Below are positions 31,569 to 39,864 of a stretch of 64,000 bases of DNA, piece after piece. Below the pieces are notes generated by a model. That model had not been told where the DNA came from and made no database searches. It saw nothing but the letters and a program-made list of their open reading frames with translations. Position 1 is the first letter of the stretch, and each line of letters begins with the position of its first letter. Both the position numbers and the translations under genes were made by a program. Source of the DNA: an uncultured Pelosinus sp. (GTDB taxonomy: Bacteria; Bacillota; Negativicutes; Sporomusales; Acetonemataceae); NCBI GenBank assembly GCA_900542835.1, contig UQPB01000002.1, forward strand, positions 1 through 64,000. Direction: 5' to 3'.

Positions 31569-33518
31569 ATGCGGCAGCCGATGACAATCATGCTGATTGG
31601 ATCTCCCAACGTCGGTAAAAGTATGATTTTTAACCAACTGACCGGATTGTATACTACTGTATCGAATTATCCCGGTACCACGGTGGATGTCAGCCGGGGT
31701 AAACTGCTGCTGGAAAGCGGTGTGTACGAAGTTGTCGACACGCCGGGAATCTATTCGTTAAGTCCGCTGACCGACGAGGAGAAGGTTACGCGCGCATTGC
31801 TTTGCGACGGACGGCCCAAATTGCTGGTGCAGGTGATTGATGCCAAGCATATCCGCCGTATGGGGCAATTGACGCTGGCCCTGCGCGACAGTCAACTGCC
31901 GATGATTGTCGTGTTAAATATGATTGACGAAGCGGAACGGCTGGGAATGGAGATCAATGCCGTTAGGCTGTCGGAGCAACTGGGCATCCCGGTTATTAAG
32001 ACATCAGCTGTCAGCGGCAGGGGTATCAGTGAGCTGCGGCTGGCAATCGGTCAACAATGTATAGGCGGTGCACCTGTCTTGCCGCCGGAGCCGGAGTTCT
32101 CGCAGTGGCTTGAAGACAGTATTATAGCGATCGGCCGGTGTATCGGGGATTCTGCGGCTTATTGCCTGCCAACAAGGCTGATTGCCTTGCTGCTGTTGCA
32201 GGATGACCAGTTGATCTGGTCGCAAGCCAGACGGGAATCCAAATTCGGGGAAATTGCCCGCCTGGTCAATCGGATCAAACGCCAATTTCCGCGGCAACTG
32301 GCGGCTGTCATTATGGAGCAGCGCCAGGAAAGCCTGGAAAGACTGCTGGCTGGCTGTATATCGCGCAGAGAGAAGTCAAGTTTTAGCGTCAGTATGTTCA
32401 CAGACAAACTGACGCGTGAGCCGCTAACCGGAATTCCGGTTCTTTTCTTTGTCCTGTATGTCGGGCTGTATTTGTTTGTCGGACGTTTTGGCGCCGGTGT
32501 AGCTGTTGATTACATAAATACTATTATTTTCGGCAATTATTTATTGCCAGTCTTTAATAGCTGGCTTCAAGATATTCCCTTTGCGCCGCTGCAAACTCTG
32601 CTTGGCGGTGAGTTTGGCATTGTATCGCTGGGGCTGCGGTATGCGGTCGGCATCATTTTGCCTGTCGTCGGCAGTTTCTTCCTGGCTTTTGCGCTGCTGG
32701 AGGATTCGGGCTATTTGCCGCGGCTGGCAATGCTGCTGAATACGGTCTGCCGTCTGTTTGGGCTTAATGGCAGGGGAATTATCCCGCTGGCTTTGGGGTT
32801 TGGTTGTGGCACAATGGCAGTAATGGTGACGCGGACGCTGGAGACAAAACGCGAACGGTTTCTGGCAACCCTGCTGCTGGCACTGGCAATCCCCTGCTCT
32901 GCCCAGTTAGGCGTTATTCTGGCTCTGCTATCAGGCAATCCGATGACGCTGTTTATCTGGCTGCTGACGATAACAGGGGTTTTCTTTAGTGCCGGGATAC
33001 TGGCAAATTACCTGCTGCCGGGGCGGCAAAGTCCGTTTTATCTGGAATTGCCGCCAATCCGCCTGCCGCGGCCGGGCAATGTGATCGTCAAGGCCTACTC
33101 GCGGGTATGGTGGTATATGAAGGAGATTATCCCGGTGTTTATTTGTGTCAGTCTTATTCTCTGGCTGTCCGATAGACTGGGGTATCTGCAGCTTCTTGTC
33201 GCCTCGATCAGCCCCTGGCTTGGCCTTATGGGACTTCCACCTGAATTAGCGCCGGTGTTTTTACTGGGTTTTTTTCGACGCGATTATGGCGCTGCCGGAC
33301 TGTACAACGCAGCCGCAGCCGGTCTGCTCAACCCTAAGCAGCTGTTGGTGGCCGCTGTCGCCTTAACCTTATTTTTACCCTGTATAGCTCAGATGGCAGT
33401 TATGATCAAGGAGCGCGGATGGCTGACGGCGCTGCTGCTGCTGATTTTCATCGCTCTGACCGCGTTTTGTGTTGCTTTTGTTGTTTCGCTGACAGTACAG
33501 CCGGCATGGCTTGAATAG
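31569..33518 (+). CDS. feoB: Ferrous iron transporter FeoB
   Basis: Fe2+ uptake permease with an N-terminal G-protein domain. GTPase motifs: G1 GSPNVGKS at 11-18, the switch YPGTTVDVSRG, G3 DTPGIYSL, G4 NMID and G5 SAVSGRG. After a helical GDI-like spacer come about eight membrane spans with two Gate domains (VGSFFLAFALLEDSGYLPRLA; FLLGFFRRDYGAAGLYN). The cysteine of PCSAQLGV fits the translocation path. The 649-residue length is at the short end of the family. ATG follows GGCAGGGG. feoA lies downstream. Confidence 0.94.
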   Translation: MRQPMTIMLIGSPNVGKSMIFNQLTGLYTTVSNYPGTTVDVSRGKLLLESGVYEVVDTPGIYSLSPLTDEEKVTRALLCDGRPKLLVQVIDAKHIRRMGQLTLALRDSQLPMIVVLNMIDEAERLGMEINAVRLSEQLGIPVIKTSAVSGRGISELRLAIGQQCIGGAPVLPPEPEFSQWLEDSIIAIGRCIGDSAAYCLPTRLIALLLLQDDQLIWSQARRESKFGEIARLVNRIKRQFPRQLAAVIMEQRQESLERLLAGCISRREKSSFSVSMFTDKLTREPLTGIPVLFFVLYVGLYLFVGRFGAGVAVDYINTIIFGNYLLPVFNSWLQDIPFAPLQTLLGGEFGIVSLGLRYAVGIILPVVGSFFLAFALLEDSGYLPRLAMLLNTVCRLFGLNGRGIIPLALGFGCGTMAVMVTRTLETKRERFLATLLLALAIPCSAQLGVILALLSGNPMTLFIWLLTITGVFFSAGILANYLLPGRQSPFYLELPPIRLPRPGNVIVKAYSRVWWYMKEIIPVFICVSLILWLSDRLGYLQLLVASISPWLGLMGLPPELAPVFLLGFFRRDYGAAGLYNAAAAGLLNPKQLLVAAVALTLFLPCIAQMAVMIKERGWLTALLLLIFIALTAFCVAFVVSLTVQPAWLE

Positions 33519-33530
33519 AGGAGGGAAATC

Positions 33531-33779
33531 GTGAGCAAAAGAACGGTTAGTTCTTTGCAAGCCGGTGAACGAGCCCGCATTACCGGATTCGCCAAGATTG
33601 ATCCCCGTCATGAGCGCAACCTGCTGGCGCTGGGGCTGTTTGCCGGGGTTGTCATTGATATCTTGCAGATTATACCGACGGTAGTAATCCGATTTGAACA
33701 TACGCAGCTGGCAATCGATCACCGGCTCGCCGACTGCATTTATGTAGTTCAAGAGCCTTGCTGCGTTCATGGGGGCTGA
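33531..33779 (+). CDS. feoA: FeoA domain protein
   Basis: SH3-like accessory protein of 82 residues for FeoB. It shows TVSSLQAGERARITGFAKID, the central RNLLALGLFAGVVIDIL and VVIRFEHTQLAIDHRLADCIYV, the standard FeoA strands. It starts with GTG behind GAGGG, 12 bases after feoB. The order feoB then feoA is the reverse of the usual feoA-feoB. The 100 bases after it hold no gene before the terminator. Confidence 0.9.
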   Translation: MSKRTVSSLQAGERARITGFAKIDPRHERNLLALGLFAGVVIDILQIIPTVVIRFEHTQLAIDHRLADCIYVVQEPCCVHGG

Positions 33780-33883
33780 CTTGTTTCCTTTTTACTCTGA
33801 CGCTGCTGGTCAGGCGATTTGCTTCTGCCTGCAGGAGAGTAAGATTGCTTTCAAATTCCGCTGCCTATAATTGGTGCCCTAAA

Positions 33884-33925
33884 ATAAAAACAGCGATCCG
33901 ATTCAGGATCGCTGTTTTTATTTTT
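33884..33925. terminator. Bidirectional terminator between feoA and the DUF1858 gene
   Basis: AAAAACAGCGATCC (33886-33899) pairs with GGATCGCTGTTTTT (33906-33919), with T-rich tails for both strands. It ends on the stop codon of the convergent gene. Confidence 0.9.
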
Positions 33926-34127
33926 AGCTTTGTCCGACTGCCTTGTTCAAATCAGCAACCAGTGCAGCGACATCAATGCCATGTGCGGCAGCGCCCTGTC
34001 CAAGAGTTTCGAAACGGGCGGCCACACATCCCAGGCACCCCATGCCGTAATTACGGAAGACTTCAACTGTTTGAGGGTACTTCTGAACAATGTCGATAAT
34101 GCTCATGGATTCATTAATTACAGACAA
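33924..34127 (-). CDS. DUF1858 redox-disulfide domain protein
   Basis: Small protein of 67 residues of the DUF1858 / hybrid-cluster-protein-associated type: SMSIIDIVQKYPQTVEVFRNYGMGCLGCVAARFETLGQGAAAHGID. The CLGC pair is the expected redox or metal-binding site. Function is unknown, probably linked to anaerobic redox metabolism. The TTG start at 34127 is supported by AAAGGAGG 8 nt upstream; the internal ATG at 34106 has no such site. It faces feoA. Confidence 0.85.
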   Translation of the reverse strand: MSVINESMSIIDIVQKYPQTVEVFRNYGMGCLGCVAARFETLGQGAAAHGIDVAALVADLNKAVGQS

Positions 34128-34314
34128 CCTCGCAGCCTCCTTTCCGTGCAGCTTGACTTATTATAGCATATATCAACAGCCGATTGCAGCGTCGTACCTT
34201 TGCGCCACCGACGCCATAAGCGCCGGCAACCCGGCTTGTTTAGGACTTTAGTCTTTTTTTTCTAAAATTGGCGGTAGCAAAGCAGGATTTTTTTGATTTA
34301 GCCAGAAATGCTAC

Positions 34315-34344
34315 AAAAGTGGTTAAAAGTGGTGTAAAGTGGTG
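34315..34344 (+). promoter_or_regulatory. MraZ boxes, three 10-bp direct repeats
   Basis: AAAAGTGGTT, AAAAGTGGTG and TAAAGTGGTG follow each other with a strict 10-bp period, ending 30 bases before mraZ. MraZ proteins bind tandem GTGG-type repeats upstream of their own gene, so this is the likely autoregulatory operator of the division cluster. A convincing -35/-10 pair next to it is not evident. Confidence 0.8.
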
Positions 34345-34374
34345 GAGTTTGAGCGGCGGATGAGGTGAACGGCC

Positions 34375-34806
34375 ATGTTGTTGGGTGAATATCAGCATAG
34401 CATTGACAGCAAGGGCCGCGTCATTTTGCCGGCAAAGTTCCGGGAAGAGCTTGGCGAGCAATGCATCGCCACCAAAGGGCTGGAAAAATGCTTATTTGTA
34501 TATCCCCGGCAGGAATGGAGCACAATTGAAAACAAGCTAAAGCAGCTGCCGCTGGCAAAAGCGGAAGCGCGGGCTTTCGTCCGCTTCTTTTTCTCCGGCG
34601 CCGCCGAACTGGAATGTGACAAGCAGGGCAGGGTGCTTATACCGGCAAATCTGAGAAGCTACGCCGCTCTGGAAAAAGATATTGTCGTCATTGGCGTACT
34701 GAACCGGATTGAAATCTGGGATAGAATCGCCTGGGAAGAGTATAACAATCAGATTGGGCCGACCGTCAATGATATTGCCGAGAATCTGGTCGATCTGGGA
34801 ATATAG
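34375..34806 (+). CDS. mraZ: Transcriptional regulator MraZ
   Basis: DNA-binding regulator at the head of the dcw cluster, 143 residues with two SpoVT-AbrB-like halves: FLGEYQHSIDSKGRVILPAKFRE-type motif at about 2-22 (here LLGEYQH) and ELECDKQGRVLIPANLRSYA at about 78-97, with ARAFVRFFFSGA between. It forms a ring-shaped oligomer that binds the repeats upstream and controls mraZ and the genes after it. GATGAGGTGA precedes ATG. Confidence 0.95.
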   Translation: MLLGEYQHSIDSKGRVILPAKFREELGEQCIATKGLEKCLFVYPRQEWSTIENKLKQLPLAKAEARAFVRFFFSGAAELECDKQGRVLIPANLRSYAALEKDIVVIGVLNRIEIWDRIAWEEYNNQIGPTVNDIAENLVDLGI

Positions 34807-34819
34807 CGGGGTTATAAAT

Positions 34820-35752
34820 ATGGAATTTCGTCATGTCAGCGTACTGCCGGACGAGACGATCGACCGGTTGATAACAACTACAGACGGACTTTATATTGAT
34901 TGTACATTAGGCGGAGCCGGTCATGGCTTGAGAATCTGCCAGGCGTTAGGCCCAGGCGGGCGTTATGTGGGCATTGACCGTGATCCGGCGGCACTCGCGG
35001 CTGCCAGCGAAAAACTGCAGACGGCAAAATGCCGGGTAGATCTGGTACAGGCTAATTTTGCCGAAATCGGCCAAGTCGCTGACAGGCTGTCGATCACCGG
35101 GGTAGACGGAGTTTTGTTTGACCTGGGCGTTTCCTCACATCAACTGGATACGGCGGAGCGGGGATTTTCCTACATGCAGGACGGACCGCTTGATATGAGG
35201 ATGAACCCGGCTGATCCGTTGGCGGCGGCTGATGTCGTAAACCAGTATTCGGAACAAATGCTGACTAAAGTAATTGCCGAATACGGTGAGGAAAGATGGG
35301 CCAAACGGATTGCCGGCTTCGTGGCGGCAGCCCGCCGTGAAGCTCCGATTACAACGACATCTCAACTGGTCGATATTATTAAGCGGGCGGTGCCGGCCGC
35401 CGTCAGACGGGATGGACCGCATCCCGCCAAGCGGACCTTTCAGGCGATCCGGATTGAGGTTAACGGCGAATTGGCTATTTTACGGCAGGCATTGCTTGAT
35501 GCAATAAATCTCTTGCGGCCGGGCGGTAGAATTTGTGTCATTACGTTTCATTCGCTGGAAGATCGTATTGTCAAACGTACATTTAGTGAACTGACAAAGT
35601 CCTGTACCTGTCCACCGTCCTTCCCGGTTTGTGTTTGCCAGACCAAGCCTTTGCTGAAATTGGCAGGGAAGGCAGTCTGTCCTTCAGATCAGGAAGTAAC
35701 CGACAATCCGCGAGCCCGCAGCGCAACACTGCGGGTGGCAGAAAAGCGCTGA
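34820..35752 (+). CDS. rsmH: 16S rRNA m4C1402 methyltransferase RsmH (MraW)
   Basis: SAM-dependent enzyme that methylates N4 of C1402 in 16S rRNA. The 310-residue protein starts MEFRHVSVLPDETID, has the SAM loop IDCTLGGAGHG near 29-39, GIDRDPAAL, VDGVLFDLGVSSHQLD, RGFSYMQDGPLDMRM, KRTFQAIRIEVNGEL and FHSLEDRIVKRTF, all RsmH marks. ATG at 34820 gives the family start; a longer frame runs back into mraZ. It is second in the cluster, 13 bases after mraZ. Confidence 0.95.
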   Translation: MEFRHVSVLPDETIDRLITTTDGLYIDCTLGGAGHGLRICQALGPGGRYVGIDRDPAALAAASEKLQTAKCRVDLVQANFAEIGQVADRLSITGVDGVLFDLGVSSHQLDTAERGFSYMQDGPLDMRMNPADPLAAADVVNQYSEQMLTKVIAEYGEERWAKRIAGFVAAARREAPITTTSQLVDIIKRAVPAAVRRDGPHPAKRTFQAIRIEVNGELAILRQALLDAINLLRPGGRICVITFHSLEDRIVKRTFSELTKSCTCPPSFPVCVCQTKPLLKLAGKAVCPSDQEVTDNPRARSATLRVAEKR

Positions 35753-35791
35753 GCAGCCCGATGTTCTAAATTTTAGGGAGGGTCAATACAT

Positions 35792-36208
35792 ATGTTAGCA
35801 AGCAAGAAGCAAGAATGGACATTTTCACCGGATTATGCGGCTAAGCCTGAAGCTAAGCGCCAGTCAAAACCGGCGCACGGTTTAAATGTCGAGTTGCGCA
35901 AAAGTTGCTGTGCGCTGACGGTTCTCTTTCTGCTGCTCGCCGGTATTGCTACTCTCCAAACGGAGCGGATTGTCAGCTCCGGCTATCAATGCGTTAAACT
36001 GCAGGACGATTTGAAAACGATTGAACGGGAGAATGAAAAACTGCGAGTCGAGATTGCCCGCCTGCGGTCATTGGAGCGGATTCAGACTATTGCGGCCAAC
36101 GATCTGGGAATGATTGTTCCCGTGCAGGTGTTGGAGGCATCGCCGGCAGCAGATGGCTCCGGCCGACTGGCGGCAATGCAGCAGGAGGCCCCGCGGCGTA
36201 AACTGTAA
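35792..36208 (+). CDS. ftsL: Cell division protein FtsL
   Basis: Bitopic division protein of 138 residues. A polar, basic cytosolic part (1-38) is followed by a membrane span at about 39-57 (CALTVLFLLLAGIATL) and a periplasmic leucine-zipper-like coiled coil (VKLQDDLKTIERENEKLRVEIARLRSLERI) ending in the DLGMI motif. It partners with the FtsQ/DivIB and FtsB proteins to activate septal synthesis. Assignment is by layout and position between rsmH and the PBP gene, since FtsL sequences vary. GGGAGG precedes ATG. Confidence 0.88.
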   Translation: MLASKKQEWTFSPDYAAKPEAKRQSKPAHGLNVELRKSCCALTVLFLLLAGIATLQTERIVSSGYQCVKLQDDLKTIERENEKLRVEIARLRSLERIQTIAANDLGMIVPVQVLEASPAADGSGRLAAMQQEAPRRKL

Positions 36209-36226
36209 CAGATAGGGGGGCGGCGT

Positions 36227-38308
36227 GTGGCGTCAGCTTCACATGGTACAATACGCAAACGGGTGGCTTGGCTTTTATTGTTTACAACCATTCTCATTTC
36301 CGGACTGGCGGTCCGGCTTATGTATCTGCAATTCTACCGTAGTTCCTGGCTGACGGAGAATGCAACCGATCAGCGGATCAGGGAAATACCGGTGGAGGCA
36401 AAACGGGGTATTGTATTTGACCGGACCGGCAAACCGTTAATTGTCAGTATCAGCACGGAATCTATTTACGCAATACCTGCTCAAGTTCAGGACGTTGAAA
36501 AAACAGCAGCCAAGATGGCTGCTATTTTGGCTTTGGATCAGGAAAAATTGGCTGTTAAGCTGAAGCGGCGGCAGGCGTTTACCTGGATAGCCCGTAAGGT
36601 CGAGCCCGATACAGCCGCAAAAATCAAAGCGCTTAATCTGTCAGGAATCGGCTTTACCCAAGAGGGAAAACGGCATTATCCCCAAGACAATCTGGCTTCG
36701 CACCTGCTCGGCTTTACCGGAATTGACAGTCAGGGACTTGATGGCGTGGAGCTGGCATTTGACAGCTATCTGAAGGGGCGGCCTGGCAGCGTGGTCATCG
36801 AATACGACGCGCGAGGTCATGAAATTCCTTACGCTCAGCAGCGTTACCTGCCGCCTGTGGAAGGCAATAATATCTATCTGACGATTGACATGGTTTTGCA
36901 GCAAATTGTCGAGCGTGAGCTGGATCGTACCATGCGCGAGACTCAGGCAAAAGCTGCGACGATCATTGCCATGGATCCACGCAGCGGGGAAATCCTGGCC
37001 TTAGCCAATCGGCCTGACTACAATCCAAATCATTTTGCCGATTACTCGCCGAAACTGTGGCGCAATATCGCTGTTTCCAATGCCTACGAGCCGGGCTCTA
37101 CGTTTAAGATCATTACCACTGCCGCGGCTTTAAAGGAAAACGTTGTTAAAATGGAAGATCGTTTCTTTGATCCCGGCTTTATTGAGGTGCAGGGACGCAA
37201 TATCCGTTGCTGGAAGCATGGCGGCCACGGTAGTCAGACCTTTATGGAGGTTGTCGAGCATTCCTGCAACGTTGGTTTTGTCAGTGTCGGCTTGCGACTG
37301 GGGCGTGATCCGCTGTATCAGTATCTTGACGCGTTTGGCTTTGGCCGCCCGACAGGCATTGATCTGGCGGGAGAGGCTGGTGGTATCATGATCAAGCAGT
37401 CGGCTGTCAAACCGATTAATATTGCAACAATTGCCATCGGTCAGAGCATTGCCGTTACTCCAATTCAATTATTGACTGCGGTATCGGCGGTTGCCAACGG
37501 CGGTCAGCTGCTGCGCCCGCAAATTGTCCGCGAGGTTCGGGATAAGGAGAACCAACTGTTGCGCGGCTTTCAGCCAGACATTAAAAAACAGGTGATCGAC
37601 CTGGAAACGGCCCGTAAGGTGAGAGGAGTTTTGGAAAGAGTTGTAGAAAATGGTACTGGTAGAAATGCTTTTGTAGAAAATGGGCATGTTGCAGGCAAGA
37701 CGGGTACTGCTCAGAAAGTTGAAGGCGGCGTATACGCTCCCGGTAAGTACATCGCCTCGTTTGTCGGCTTTGCACCGGCTGCCGACCCGCAGATCGCCGT
37801 TTTGGTTGTCATTGACGAGCCTGCCGGGTTGTATTACGGGGGGCAAGTCGCGGCTCCGGTATGCGGCCGGGTCATGGAGGATGCCTTGCGCTATCTAGGC
37901 GTTTCGAATCAAGATGCAACAGCCGGACAGCCGGCTCAGGAGCATGCGGTTGTGCCTGATGTCATCGGCAAACCGGTAACAGATGCCGCTGGCGAACTAA
38001 AAAAGGCCGGACTTGACAGCAGGGTGGAAGAAACCGGCGAACAGGTTACCGATCAGGTGCCTAAGCCCGGCAGCCGGATCCCGGCTGGATCGCGGATTCT
38101 TCTCTATACGCGGACGCCCCGCTTTGACGTTGTCGAGATGACAGCGCCGCCGGTCGAAGGATTAGGCCGGCAGGAAGCGTTCGATATACTTCGCGAGTTA
38201 GGATTACTGCCGCAGATGACAGGGAAAGGGGATACGGTTATTAAGCAGGATCCGGCTCCGGGAACGCGAATCGCGCCCGGTTCGGTATTTATGCTTTATC
38301 TTGAATAA
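36227..38308 (+). CDS. spoVD: Class B penicillin-binding protein SpoVD/FtsI with two PASTA domains
   Basis: Septal or spore-cortex transpeptidase, 693 residues. One membrane anchor lies near 12-32, then the pedestal domain, then the transpeptidase with Ser291-x-x-Lys294 (PGSTFK), SCN at 346-348 and KTG at 491-493. Two C-terminal PASTA modules lie at about 575-631 and 637-693, the SpoVD pattern. It is the only PBP gene in this cluster, so it may serve both vegetative division (FtsI) and sporulation. The start is GTG behind AGGGGGG. Partner SEDS protein is FtsW downstream. Confidence 0.93.
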   Translation: MASASHGTIRKRVAWLLLFTTILISGLAVRLMYLQFYRSSWLTENATDQRIREIPVEAKRGIVFDRTGKPLIVSISTESIYAIPAQVQDVEKTAAKMAAILALDQEKLAVKLKRRQAFTWIARKVEPDTAAKIKALNLSGIGFTQEGKRHYPQDNLASHLLGFTGIDSQGLDGVELAFDSYLKGRPGSVVIEYDARGHEIPYAQQRYLPPVEGNNIYLTIDMVLQQIVERELDRTMRETQAKAATIIAMDPRSGEILALANRPDYNPNHFADYSPKLWRNIAVSNAYEPGSTFKIITTAAALKENVVKMEDRFFDPGFIEVQGRNIRCWKHGGHGSQTFMEVVEHSCNVGFVSVGLRLGRDPLYQYLDAFGFGRPTGIDLAGEAGGIMIKQSAVKPINIATIAIGQSIAVTPIQLLTAVSAVANGGQLLRPQIVREVRDKENQLLRGFQPDIKKQVIDLETARKVRGVLERVVENGTGRNAFVENGHVAGKTGTAQKVEGGVYAPGKYIASFVGFAPAADPQIAVLVVIDEPAGLYYGGQVAAPVCGRVMEDALRYLGVSNQDATAGQPAQEHAVVPDVIGKPVTDAAGELKKAGLDSRVEETGEQVTDQVPKPGSRIPAGSRILLYTRTPRFDVVEMTAPPVEGLGRQEAFDILRELGLLPQMTGKGDTVIKQDPAPGTRIAPGSVFMLYLE

Positions 38309-38370
38309 AGTGACTAATTTGGTTATTAATGGTCAATTCTATAGGTAACAGATACAGGGAGGCATCACAG

Positions 38371-39864
38371 ATGGCGAAATATTTGCCTGATTTGCTGACA
38401 ATACTTGATTCCTTTACAATCCGGGGAAATCAGTCTATCCAGATTGAACATATCGCCTACGATTCGCGCAAGGTTCTTCCGGGCAGTTTGTTTATCTGCC
38501 TCGGCGGCAGCCATGTCGACGGGCATGACTTTGCCGCTGCGGCCGTAGAAAAAGGAGCTGTTGCCGTCCTGGCGGAGCGGGAGATCTGCCTGCCACAGCA
38601 GGCGGCACTGATTCTTGTCGCTGATACCCGGGCTGCAATGCAACAGATCGTTCCCCGGTTTTTTGATTACCCGTCCCGGTCTTTGCGCATGATTGGGATA
38701 ACCGGCACCAATGGTAAAACCACTACCAGCTATCTGATCCGCTCGATCCTGCGGGCTGCCGGCTATAAGGTAGGCTTGATCGGCACGATTCAGACCATGA
38801 TTGAGGAGCAGGTACTGCCGGTAAAAAATACGACTCCCGATGTGCTTGATTTGCAGGAAACACTGCAGCAAATGGTCGCGGCCGGTCTTGACTACGCGGT
38901 GATGGAAGTATCTTCACATGCACTGGCACTGGGGCGCGTGGCAGGCTGTGAATTTGATGTCGGTGTTTTCTCCAATTTGACGCAGGACCACCTCGATTTT
39001 CATAAAACACTTGATCAGTATGCCGCGGCTAAAGCAAAATTGTTTGAGCTGTTAAGCCGGCCGGGACAGAACAAACCGGGCAAAACGGCAGTCATTAATC
39101 TGGATGACGCCGCTGCCGGCGTCATGATCAGCCATGCGGCCTGCCCCGTCATTAGCTATGCCATCAATGACGCCACCGCTGCTATCAAAGCTTCCGATAT
39201 CCGGATTACCGCCAAAGGAGCCAGTTTTGAAGTTGGCGGCAGTTTCGGCAGGCAGCGGTTAAGCCTGAAACTAACGGGTGATTTCAATGTCTACAATGCA
39301 ATGGCGGCGATTGGCGCTGCCATTGCCGAAAATGTTTCGCTTTCCACCATTGTCGCAGCGCTTGAAAATGCTGACAGTGTGCCGGGGCGGTTTGAACTGG
39401 TGGATGCGGGCCAGCCGTTTAGTGTGGTTGTCGATTACGCCCATACTCCCGATGGATTGGAGAATGTGCTGCAGACAGCCCGGCGTTTTACCACTGGCAG
39501 GGTCATTGTTGTCTTTGGCTGCGGCGGCGACCGCGACCGCAGCAAACGGCCGATCATGGGGAGTTTGGCGGCACAATACGGTGAAGTGGTCATCGCCACG
39601 TCCGATAATCCCCGCTCGGAGGATCCGGCTGCTATTCTGCAGGAAGTGGAGGCAGGCATTAAAGCGGCTTTGCGTCCTGGGGGCGTTTATCAGGTTATTG
39701 TCGACCGGCGGGAGGCGATTGCCAGGGCGCTGCATCTGGCGCAACCTGAGGATGTGGTGCTGATTGCCGGCAAAGGACATGAAACTTATCAGATCCTAAA
39801 GGATGAGACCATTGACTTTGATGACCGTGAAGTTGTACGGCAATGTATCAGGGAGATGAAATAA
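38371..39864 (+). CDS. murE: UDP-MurNAc-tripeptide ligase MurE, meso-DAP type
   Basis: Adds meso-diaminopimelate to UDP-MurNAc-L-Ala-D-Glu using ATP. The 497-residue protein has the P-loop TGTNGKTT at 111-118, ESSSHALALGR-like MEVSSHALALGRV, and the substrate-choice motif DNPR at 412-415, which marks meso-DAP rather than lysine enzymes. ATG at 38371 is preceded by GGGAGG. The diaminopimelate would come from the dap operon later in this window. Its stop overlaps the murF start. Confidence 0.96.
   Translation: MAKYLPDLLTILDSFTIRGNQSIQIEHIAYDSRKVLPGSLFICLGGSHVDGHDFAAAAVEKGAVAVLAEREICLPQQAALILVADTRAAMQQIVPRFFDYPSRSLRMIGITGTNGKTTTSYLIRSILRAAGYKVGLIGTIQTMIEEQVLPVKNTTPDVLDLQETLQQMVAAGLDYAVMEVSSHALALGRVAGCEFDVGVFSNLTQDHLDFHKTLDQYAAAKAKLFELLSRPGQNKPGKTAVINLDDAAAGVMISHAACPVISYAINDATAAIKASDIRITAKGASFEVGGSFGRQRLSLKLTGDFNVYNAMAAIGAAIAENVSLSTIVAALENADSVPGRFELVDAGQPFSVVVDYAHTPDGLENVLQTARRFTTGRVIVVFGCGGDRDRSKRPIMGSLAAQYGEVVIATSDNPRSEDPAAILQEVEAGIKAALRPGGVYQVIVDRREAIARALHLAQPEDVVLIAGKGHETYQILKDETIDFDDREVVRQCIREMK

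Noticed and set aside
34709..34819. Extended RsmH start inside mraZ
   Set aside because: The family start MEFRHVSVLPDE at 34820 is unambiguous; the extra 37 residues are out-of-frame mraZ sequence.
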